Shown: in pieces, positions 47,536 to 57,019 of the stretch
How the letters are laid out: every line of letters starts with the position of its first letter
How positions within the stretch are numbered: the first letter of the stretch is position 1
Assembly: GCA_935421135.1 (NCBI GenBank)
Contig: OW285194.1
Location: forward strand, 6,336,376-6,400,375
Length of the DNA stretch: 64,000 bases
Direction: 5' to 3'
From: Bugulina stolonifera
Lineage: Eukaryota; Bryozoa; Gymnolaemata; Cheilostomatida; Bugulidae
Made by a program: the position numbers and the translations under genes
The notes under the pieces: model-generated
What the model was told of the DNA's origin: nothing
What the model saw: the letters and a program-made list of their open reading frames with translations, nothing else
Database searches by the model: none

Positions 47536-49237
47536 ATGATGGAGGTAGCTACAAATCTGTGCGTTAAAGTGCTGATGGTAGCCATTGGAGTAGCAGCATT
47601 AATACCAGTGTCAGTAGCAGCACCTCGAGCTATATGTGGAAACAGTGGCAGGATGAAGAGATGGGCGCGTCTTGGTAATACTGTATGGCCCCAGGAGAAG
47701 ATGCCTCTAACGATAAGTGTAGCCAATTCACCGAGAGGATTTAGCATTAGTGATATTCATGAGATAGCGGAGAAATGTGCTAAGGTAAGATACTACAAAT
47801 ATAATAGTAATGTAACATAACATCAGCTACTAGAGAGTGTGGTTTATTAATCTTCTGACTCCATGAGAACACTTATTATATAACAACTTCTAAATTTACA
47901 TGCCAAAGTTATGTCATGACGATCAATTTGCATTCCCACAATTTAATTGGGCAAGGAACCAAGGCTACTAATTCCAAAACTTGCTATAATAGTAATGTTT
48001 ACTTTCAGATGTGGTCTGCACCAGCAGGCCTCAGCATGCAGTATCCACACACAGGTTCTAAGGGAAACATTGCTATTTCCTTCAAGTATATTGATGGTCC
48101 ATGGAAGACAGTCGGACGGGGTCTTTCGCCGAGACCATATGGCGACTACTCTTCATACATGCATCTGGATCAGGGTGAGCATTGGAAGAGAAGCAAAGAC
48201 ACTCCTGGCCAAGGTAAGAAAGAGTGAAAATTTAACAGAAAAATGCAAATTATAAACAATTTGATATTTTTCCATAATGAAATAGTGCATTCAAAACCTG
48301 AGGAACACTTTTCAAGTTTAACATGCACAGGTTTACCGTCACATAATAATTATTATGTTATTTGAGTTAAATTACATGTATATAATAGGTGTATATTGAT
48401 GAATGTACACATGTACATGTACATGTATAATCAGTAATGTGTGGTTGCTCCTCAAGACCTTTGCAAGTTGAACTGTACAATGTACATATTGTAGATAGAA
48501 AAATGGCTATTAATTGGCATTCAAAACACACCCTCTAGCTGTAAGATACATAATACGGTGACTTTTACAGTGCATTGCCTTATTGTATGATATGCAGTGG
48601 CTATATACATGTATGTGTAGGTGTTTCACTGACATGGGCAATCTGCCATGAAATGGGTCACAACCTTGGACTGGGTCACTCCACAAACAGAGATGCTATC
48701 ATGTATCCAGCGGGCATTGGACAAGATGACAACCGCCTTAACGCTGATGACTACAATGGTATAACCTCTCTGTACGGAGGAGGAAATTCACAGGTATTAA
48801 GTATATACACTAAATACAGTACTGCAATTATAAATCTACTGCAACCCAGTACCATTATCTCGAAGTGTACAGCACCAGTCAGGCCACTGTAATGTGAACA
48901 TTAATCCAAATGATTCAGGAAACACAAACTACATGTTATTACAGAGACATTAACAAGACAGTCGAAATTGTTGTTGTGTTGTGGCTAATGAAAAAATATA
49001 GTAGTAAATATCACACTATCATTACTATTACAGGGCAGACCAAATCCTCATCCAGTTCCAAGACCTAGACCGGACCCAGTTAGACCACAACCTACACCTG
49101 GACCATTTAGACCACAACCTACACCAAGACGAGTGACACCAGCTCCAAACCGTAATACAAGGGGACCAAATTATGCCCCACCAGGTCATCGACCTAATTA
49201 CAGACCTGGAACACATAGCAGGCAACATAGGGGTTAA
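47536..49237 (+). CDS. Secreted mini-matrixin metalloproteinase, copy 5 (276 aa, 4 coding exons)
   Basis: Coding exons 47536-47784, 48009-48213, 48621-48793, 49034-49237; all GT-AG and open. Two ATGs in tandem (47536, 47539); either gives the same signal peptide. Residues 1-28 signal; pro-segment PRAICGNSGRMKR with Cys34 and furin-type RMKR at 39-42; the mature enzyme would start at Trp43. GNIAISF and DGPWKTVGRGLSP take the place of the MMP beta-strand and S-loop, but the His ligands of the MMP structural zinc are not conserved. Zinc site HEMGHNLGLGH at 161-171, Met-turn Met179, NADDYNGITSLYG closing helix. The mature domain has only two cysteines (Cys81, Cys160), possibly a disulfide. The tail is 67 residues, Pro/Arg-rich (VPRPRPDPVRPQPTPGP), strongly basic. 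AATAAA at 49464-49469. Confidence 0.87.
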
Positions 49238-49463
49238 GCTTCTCATGGCTACATATTTCACCCTATGCGAATTCCTAATAGTGAATAGAAAAAACACAAT
49301 GTCTACATTAATTATCCACCTGTAAATAAATAATGGTGAACTATTATTTATTTCAAATTTTCTTTGCAAGTACTGTAATACTTTCTGCTTTAAATGGCTA
49401 TGATAAGTGTAGTATCTTATGTGCCAGTTGCTTGTTGTAGGTTTTTTCTTTTTGATTCTTGCC

Positions 49464-49469
49464 AATAAA
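49464..49469 (+). other. Copy 5 polyadenylation signal AATAAA
   Basis: AATAAA about 230 bp after the stop codon and just before the LINE relic. Confidence 0.5.
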
Positions 49470-49599
49470 GACAATACCAAAAATTCTTTACCTAAACCTC
49501 TAAAAGTTATTCTTCCTTTCAGAAATGAAATCAGATGATACAGCACAGCATGCTGTATCACTACACTGTTCCTTTGTATGTATTCTGCTGAGCATTTTG

Positions 49600-50825
49600 C
49601 AGGTTTTAAAGATGTGTAATCAAATGCTTAAAGTGCTCTCCTGAGAACATCTCAAACGCCTCAATTCTTCTCAACTCTGCCTTTCTGTTAGTCCATGTCT
49701 TTGAGCCATACATGAAGACACCCAGTGCAAAACACTGTATTAACCTTTTCTTTAAGTCAGATCTTAATCAACCTGTTATTAGAGCCCTGTGCTTCTGAAA
49801 CATGTTTTACCCATCACTACCATTGCTTTAATCCCTCTCTCAAAATAACTATCCTCCTATAATATTATGCTACCTAGGCACTTAAAGTGTTTACCTGTTC
49901 TAGGCCTTTACTGTCTATCATTATAAGCACGTTGCTTGCTATCCTGCTTATTTTTTATAACTTTTGTCTTCTTTATGTTAATCCGCATTCCATATTCCTT
50001 GACTACTCCATTTGTGACATCCACCATGTGTTGTAGTTTTGCTTCTGTGCTTGCAGTCATTGCTTGAGTATCAGCGAAGCGAATAGATTTTTATGAATTA
50101 TTGTTCTCCTACTTTAACTCCCTCTGTCATTTCCTCCAAAGAATCACATATCATTGCCTCGGCATAGATGTTAAGCAAGACTGGTGACACCAGTCATCCT
50201 TGGCTTACTCCTCCTCCAATGACTGCCCCCTCTGTCTCCCCTACACTCATTCCAACTATGGCAGACTGATGTATGTTCAATTCTTCGATAAGCCTCCTAT
50301 CTCTCCAGTCTATACCAATCTTCTTTAGTAGCTTCAGTAGTGTCACCCAGTTTACTCTATCAAACGCCTCCTCAAAGTCGAACAAACAGACATATATATC
50401 CTGATTGAATTCCAAGCTTCTCTCACTCATCACTCTCATTACTGCTATTACCTCTCTAGTACCACAGCCTCTACAATAACCAAACTGCTTATATCCTAAC
50501 AATTCATTGGCTTTCTTCTCTAATCTTGTTGTAAGGACTCTTAATATTACTTCAGATGCATGTGAGATCAAACTAATCGTTAGATGGTCTTCACATCTAG
50601 TGGCATCACTTTTTTTCCAATGGTATCAGGGTGGTCTGGCAAAAATCACTTGGTCACTATCCATTTTGATAAATTCTCATGAACCAGACCCAACGTCATG
50701 ACTATTCAATTCCCTCTTACCTTCTATCATGGCTTCCTGTGGTCTACCCCATCTGTCATACATTTCTTCAATGTATTCTTTCCATCGCATTTTAATTTGC
50801 TCTTCTTCTTCTTCTTCTTCTGTGG
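49600..50825 (-). mobile_element. Non-LTR retrotransposon (LINE) relic with reverse transcriptase
   Basis: The minus strand carries a broken reverse transcriptase. Upstream: IKMRWKEYIEEMYDRWGRPQ (about 50800-50735). The best frame, 50571-50194, gives SHASEVILRVLTTRLEKKAN, GYCRGCGTREVIAVMRV, the palm motif YVCLFDFEEAFDRVNW and GGGVSQG. Then, in other frames, RFADTQAMT (the FADD box, damaged), EYGMRINIKKTKVI (about 50000-49960) and the thumb/3' region GVFMYGSKTW (about 49715). This is the standard order of LINE RT motifs (GTRE, FxDFExAFD, GVRQG, FADD, NxKKTKV). Several frameshifts make it inactive. The CTT run at 50803-50821 marks the upstream limit I can see. Confidence 0.8.
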
Positions 50826-50990
50826 TGGTCAAACCACCTCAAAGGTAGACACAACCTAATACCTCTCTAAGAAATCTCTAAGACAACCCCCCCTCGATGA
50901 CAATGATCACTGAGATGACCCCAGATAACTGGATGAAGAGTATTACTCGTATTTACGTTTTTCACGTATACGGATTATGTGCACAAAAGT

Positions 50991-51229
50991 ACGCTATGCT
51001 CTATGCGCTATGCGCTATGCTCTGTGCCCTATGTCCTATGCCCTATGCCATATGCCATATGCCCTATGCCCTATACCCTATGCCCTATACCCTATGCCCT
51101 ATGCCCTATGCCCTATGCCCGATGTCATATGCCCTATGCCCTATGCTCTATGCTCTATGCTCTATGCTCTATGCTCTATGCTCTACGCTCTACGCTCTAC
51201 GCTCTACGCTCTACGCTCTATGTTCTACT
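50991..51229. repeat. Heptanucleotide satellite (CCCTATG/CTCTATG)n, about 34 units
   Basis: A 7-bp unit changes along the array: CGCTATG, then CCCTATG, then CTCTATG, then CTCTACG. Since 7 is not a multiple of 3, every frame cycles through all phases and all three plus frames stay open with the same seven-residue theme (YALCPMP). These frames (50897-51383) are artefacts. Confidence 0.95.
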
Positions 51230-51473
51230 GTCGTTTTCTGCTAAATTAAAAAAGTGTATACATGTATACATATTGTGTATATATGTACATGTATGTACAT
51301 GTAATTGTATTACATGTACACCTATTATACATGTACATGTATACAATTACAAGCGCAAAACCAGTGCATATTTACAGCAATGACTCTTTGCTACGGATTA
51401 TAATAAGCTTTGTTATTGATCATTAATATAATTACTGCGAAAACTTAATTCATAATGATTATTCAATTATTAG

Positions 51474-52000
51474 TATTGCGCCATAGTAACCTGGTGTTAT
51501 AGATCCTACTAATACAAAGGCAGACAATGGATTGCGCTTACGTCTAAGTTGCTAATACATAATACATTGTGTATGTAGAAAACTAAATTACCAGTCCAGT
51601 GGGCAAAATACAGAACAGTGTTATATATATTGACTTGAAGAGGATTCAGTAAGACGTAACTAGCTCTTCTGTCAATATCAGAGGACGCCATTAGAGCTGG
51701 CCTATTACTCAAAGTAGCTTAGATACATGTACATTGTACGCCAGTCTATTATATCTGTTCTAATTCAAACCATTCAAGTGCACCCATAATTAGTAAGATT
51801 TTGTGACAGTTAGGTGCATAAAAATGTTCTCAAAGCATGTGTAGTTATTGGTTGTTGGTGCGATACCATTGTCGGTGTATCAACTCTCCAATGATATCAT
51901 CGCCATGCAACCAGATATGCAGCTTTGGTTTAATCATGCAATGTAGCACTGTTATGTTGTCAAGTCGTCCAACTAGGAGTCATCTGGTTTTCAAATAGTC
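51474..52000. repeat. Duplicate of 54540-55010
   Basis: 'aaaggcagacaatggatt' (51517) and 'gaaggcagacaatggatt' (54582), 'ctgtcaatatcagaggac' (51670 and 54718) and 'agtctatta...atctctgttc' occur in the same order. Both also resemble the upstream duplicons of copies 4 and 5, so these are probably flanks of lost or duplicated copies. Confidence 0.65.
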
Positions 52001-52334
52001 AATGAAGATGGTGACATATTGTAATGGTTTAGTACAATTGTATATACGACTCCAGTCACCCTGATGGACCCTATAGCACCCTAAGTGCCTAGCAGTTACC
52101 ACAGCACTACTCATCTGAAATTTGTTCTCTTGCACTTAGCTTTCTTGATACTCATACCTACATTGTTATGCATGTCTAACCATACACTGATAATTACATA
52201 ACAATTATATACTGTACTTGTAGTAAGAATTACTGAGGCATTATACCCTTTTTATACCCATGTAAAGTGGCTCGACCTCTCAGGAATACTTGATATTGAT
52301 TCTGCATATGATCTAGATGATTTTAAGCATCTTT

Positions 52335-52700
52335 TGTCAAACCCGACCTATTTTGGGTTGGCCATCGGGCATCCAGCCGCCATATTGTTGCGCAATTTCC
52401 AGATGACACTACGTTGTCTTTTTACAACACTACGTCGGCCTTTTTACCGGAACTTCTTCCGGAAGTTCTATTACTATATAAAGGGCATTGTTTTTCTATT
52501 TGTTGTCTCAGTTCATGCTTGTATCTCAATAAAGATACATCTATACTTACATGTATATACAGAGACTTTCACTTCGTAGGTAGGTCATTCTAGTTGTTAA
52601 GGCCCTCGACCTTGCAACACGAACTTCCTACTAGGTCGGATCACTCTCTTTCTCAGTATAGCATACAAGCATTGACATGGGATCATATGGGTCGTGTTTG
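52335..52700 (+). mobile_element. Possible solo LTR or retroelement promoter
   Basis: A GC-richer block opens with TGTCAAACCCGACC, has TATA box CTATATAAAGGGC (about 52473-52485), and AATAAA at 52528-52533, about 50 bp later. A promoter and poly(A) signal this close is the layout of an LTR. I could not find a clear 5-bp target duplication or the 3' boundary, so this is tentative. Confidence 0.35.
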
Positions 52701-54539
52701 GTAGTTCTTTGACTACTAGTACCTGTTAATGTTTCATGTAATGAGAAGGCCTAGCACCACTCATAGGCACTTCATTTTGGACTCGGGAGTCGTCTCAGGA
52801 CGACAGTACCAAAACCCAAAAACCATTACAATATCATAGGCATTAAAAGGAGCTCGTCCTGACACTCATTTTCCATTTGAGTTTGTTGACCATTTTAGTA
52901 AGACAACTCCAAACTGCTGAAGATTTTGGACCTTGCTAAGGATTTGTCCTCCCTCTCTACAGAGGCATTGAATGAATGAGTGAACGGATATCTATTTAAA
53001 TTCATCCAACAAAACAAACATACATAAAGTGCCTCCAATTACAGTCTAGGTTGTTTGAGCAAATGATATTATTATTGCATGTATGTCTACAAAAAGTTAG
53101 TACGCTAGTGCATGTTGTCAATTATATTTTTCATTCAATAATTAAGCTATTTAGAGGCTGTATATTGTGACATTCAGACTTGTTCTAATGGGAGGTGACA
53201 ACTTCTATCAAGTTTTACCATTATGAGAGATATGCCAAATTTAATGTATACATTTTTGAATGACTACTGTATATTAAAGCAACAGAAAGATAATGGTTAA
53301 AATAATAGCTACAATAAAGATACGAGTGCCGATGATATAAGAGATTCCGGAAGGATCTAAGAGTGGTTGGCTCGACCTGCTTTCTATTTCGTAAACTGTG
53401 CACTGAGCAGTGATTTTATGGTAAATTATATTGCGTGTACAACCCATTTGGTCTGAGTTATTGCTCAAATATAAGTCTCATGAGTATGGTCTGTGCTAGT
53501 TTAGTCACTTCGGGCTACTCAGTCCAATGGCGCCGAGAGCTGGAAATATGTTATTCTAGAAAAGACAACTTCACATGCTTCTTATAGAATATGTGTCTTT
53601 AGTGAAGTCCAAGCAACAGCTGAATTATATCACCTCATTGCTTGATATAGTATTGAATTTCCTGTGAAAACTTCCAGTAATTCCTACGATAGGCACTTGG
53701 CCATAAGTATTGCACGATATTAATATGTAAAAGGTAAAGACATTGTACCCTTTTAGGGTCGGTCATGTACACAAAAAACATGCATAATAACTAACCAGTA
53801 AATTTATTATGTTCCACAGATCAAGCCAAATTTCAATCAATGGTTGATTGAACGCCTAGATTCACATGCTATAAGTAGCTTAATGCCAGTTGAACACACT
53901 GAAACTGTGTAGCCAATTTGGGAATTTGTTCAATGTATATTAAAGCTTTATTATAAGCACATAAGCATATGTCAAAACTGTGAACTTTATTAAGGTGTCA
54001 CCCAGCAGCTCATGTGGGAAAATAGATAATATCGATGCTGCAACAGAGTAAATGTCTATATATTCTATAAATATCTGGCACACCAATGATACTTCCATAT
54101 GGTAATCAAATTTAATAATTGTCAAGTTATCCACATGGTAATAAATGCATGTTCTTACGGAATGAAGGGAATCTTCTGCGACTTAAGCAAGTAATATTAA
54201 AATTCTTCTTTGATTCTTTACCATGTCATCAGGAATCATGTATACATGCATGTAAGCACGATGTCTATATATAGAATATGGTGTGATACCTGCGTGTATG
54301 TACGAGTATCAAAACTCTACAGTACGGAACAATGAAGAAAGGTTTTACACAGTTCTGAAACTGATGTGAAGCAATAAAACAAACACATGTACATTGTCAA
54401 CATATAAACTAATACAGGTACAACACAGTTCTATATTTTATTACAGCGACTATGTAATAGGGTTAGATGTCTTTATTATTAATTCTCCTGTTTCAGAGAA
54501 TATAATCCGCTATTATTATACTTATTTCGTTCATCCAAA
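52701..54539. other. Intergenic, nothing recognised
   Basis: No gene seen. Overlapping short frames at 53221-53468 have no features of interest. Confidence 0.45.
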
Positions 54540-56035
54540 GTATTGCGTGGTAGTTATCTGGTAATATAGAATCTATCAATGCGAAGGCAGACAATGGATT
54601 ACCCTTAAGCTGCTTACAGATAAAGAGATTACCTCACAGGTGGGCAAAATCTAGGATATGTGTGATACATCTTCACCCTATGATTATTTGACATAAAGAT
54701 GATTTCACAAGCTAGTCTGTCAATATCAGAGGACACAGTTAGATCTGGTGTATCACTTAACTATGTATAGATACAGTTACAGTGTTGGTCAGTCTATAAT
54801 CTCTGTTCAAATAAAACCATCCAATCACACTCCTAGTAAGTGTTTGTATTCCCATGGTATTGACACTGAACCAGAATAACTGAATACTAGTTTGATACAA
54901 GTTGGTCATCAGTAGCTCCAAGCTCTTATTCAATACAAAAATAGGTTGAATCATCGTAAATACATCTGCTGTTGAAAATGCAGAGGATTTTGGTTGGAAA
55001 ATCAGTCAGGCATCTTAACACTTCAGCTACATGACCAAAATCCCAACCGCTCCTTTGTCCTATTGTAATGATCCTAGCACATTAAGGGTGTGTCGGAGAG
55101 TCAAGATTGCAATGTGCGACCCCAGGTCTGATGGATATAGTAAAATTTATACATACATTGTACTTGACAATAATTATTCACGCATGGCTGTCCATTGGCC
55201 TTGAGACATCTTTTAGTTACTAAAATTAGGCTACCGGTGATAGAGCTACGTAGTTATTTGATCAGGAGGGCTATCTAGGTGTCGCTGAATGCCAAGGAAT
55301 TTTTCTATGAGAACTAGCAGGTTACTCTGCTTTCCTTTTGTAGAAGAACCCCGAAAAGAATGCACTGGATGCACACTGTAAATGCATAATAAATATACAC
55401 AAGTCATGTAAGTCAATGTAGCATATTACACGTATACACAATTATTGTCTAAAAATACTTTTATATTGATCAGAACACTAGTTAAAAGATCTTAACACAC
55501 ATGCAATGTATATTATTCATTTGTCAACCACATGTATGTTATAACAAATTATCTTGCATTTCAAGGTTCTATTGTCAAATTTCTATACCCATGTCTACAC
55601 TTAGCATTGCCATACAAATGTTGGACTAACACTGAGTATTATGTCATTTGAAGCATTCAAGTTTCTAATGCCTGTCTGATGGTAAAGTGAATGGTGCTTT
55701 CACTACAGTTAAATATTTGGGGAGAATTACAATGCAGACACAGTTAAACAGGATTCATGGGCAGCAATAAATGCAGCTGGTGTCAGCAAAATATTATACA
55801 TTACATGTACATGTATTTATTATACAAACATGCATAATGTATTATTTGCAGAATATGTACCAACATGATTACATAACACCCACATAATAATATCAGTCAC
55901 AATATCTAGGCAATGCAATAATTGTATTGTACTAGATTGAAAGAACATACATCTCATTACCTGAACAGCAACTACTGGATCAACACTATTTGGATGTGAA
56001 ATATAATTGCAAATAATCTGCAACAAGATCATCTC
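54540..56035. repeat. Upstream duplicon of copy 6
   Basis: 54540-55010 matches 51474-52000; 55671-55800 ('ggtgctttcacta..gttaaatatttgggga', 'gctggtgtcagcaaaat') matches the DNA before copies 5 and 4 (46510 and 39215). It links the copy 6 remnant to the same ancestral unit. Confidence 0.65.
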
Positions 56036-56056
56036 CAACATTGTGAAATTTATTTC

Positions 56057-56066
56057 ATATATAAAC
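56057..56066 (+). promoter_or_regulatory. Copy 6 TATA box
   Basis: ATATATAAAC, one base different from the family TATA box. The CRE position (56036-56043, CAACATTG) is no longer recognisable, as expected of a decaying copy. Confidence 0.6.
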
Positions 56067-56086
56067 TGCTGTGACTGTAGGACAAT

Positions 56087-56189
56087 TCACAGAGCTCAAT
56101 CAACAGAACTCATTAATACAGTGCAGAAATTGTAGACATCAATTTATTCTTATTATTAACATAGCTTTGGTTATATTCACACTATTCAG
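56087..56189 (+). other. Copy 6 non-coding 5' exon
   Basis: Still alignable with the family, but the core has changed to TACAGTGCAGAAATTGTA. Donor CAG|GTGAG at 56190. The next exon starts at 56759. Confidence 0.6.
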
Positions 56190-56327
56190 GTGAGGTTCAC
56201 TGTTTTCTCAGCTCAATGAAAGTCAAGGGGTAATGGCATACATGAAGGCTGCAAATTGCTGAGCAGTTTTCCATGTTTTGGGAGTTTTCTGCAGACTCTA
56301 TTTGCATTTCAAACATAACTAGAGTAA

Positions 56328-56425
56328 TTATTCATATTATTCAGTTTAGGTTTATTTACTATTTTCCCAGCTTTATGAAAGTCAACGGGTACGTGTGTAT
56401 GCGATTGATGGCATACTTAACGGCT
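56328..56425 (+). repeat. Local tandem duplication of the 5' exon end in copy 6
   Basis: 'atattattcagtttaggtt' and 'gaaagtcaacgggtac...gatggcatac' repeat the region 56170-56245 ('cactattcaggtgaggtt', 'gaaagtcaaggggtaatggcatac') about 155 bp downstream. Confidence 0.65.
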
Positions 56426-56778
56426 TATGTGTAACGCGCTGACATGTCAACAAAATTATATTTACGTGTTTACTAGTGTAAGTGTAAGACAAACAGTTGG
56501 TTAAGCATTGCACATACTAGTAGTAGAGTCAGTGCAGATCTGCGCTGACTACACTACAAGTATTATAATGGTTCTAACAAAACAATTTGTTAGAATATTT
56601 TTTAAACTTGATTCCCACCTCGTGATTTGATGGGATCTGTCTAGAAAGTCATCTGGGAGTAAAAAGGATGAATGTTTAAAAAATATTTTTTACAGACTGC
56701 TATATATATGACAACAAACAACAATGCTAATAGTGATGTCTTTGCCATTTTTATTCAGATTTGAAATCGTGTCCCAGA

Positions 56779-57019
56779 ATGGCAATAATCGCAAATTGGT
56801 CCATCAAAGGTTTCATGGTTGCTGTCGGACTAGCAGCTCTAACATCAGTAGCAGCACCACGAGCTATATGCAGAAACAGCAAGAGAATCAAGAGATGGAG
56901 TCAACTTGGTACTGTTGTATGGCCACAGGAGAACACGCCACTAACTATAAGTGTTGCCAAGTCCACGAAAGGGTTTAGCATAAGTGATATTCAAGATTAT
57001 AGCCTGGGAATGCGCTAAG
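56779..57019 (+). pseudogene. Mini-matrixin metalloproteinase, copy 6: first coding exon only, frameshifted
   Basis: This encodes the family signal peptide, PRAICRN with its Cys, furin-type RIKR and the start of the catalytic domain. A one-base insertion near 56999 (exon 241 nt instead of a multiple of three) shifts the frame and gives a TAA at 57016-57018; the donor CTAAG|GTAAG at 57020 is intact. No sequence like coding exons 2, 3 or 4 was found between 57.0 and 64.0 kb, where other copies have them within 2 kb. It is a truncated dead copy. Confidence 0.85.

Noticed and set aside
47526..47747. Minus-strand frames over first coding exons (also at 6620-6832 and 40360-40674)
   Set aside because: They are antisense to signal peptide and catalytic-domain exons; they recur only because the sense exons are homologous.
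49028..49561. Longest open frame in the window, 177 codons on the minus strand
   Set aside because: It runs antisense over coding exon 4 and the 3' UTR of copy 5; the Pro-rich repeats on the sense strand keep the opposite strand open. Its Ser/Trp/Arg composition is the mirror of Pro/Arg codons.
50897..51383. Three overlapping plus-strand frames of 90-134 codons
   Set aside because: Produced by the 7-bp satellite, which is open in all three frames.
53526..53540. TGGCGCC resembling a lysine-tRNA primer binding site of a retroelement
   Set aside because: No LTR ends directly upstream and no gag or pol sequence follows.
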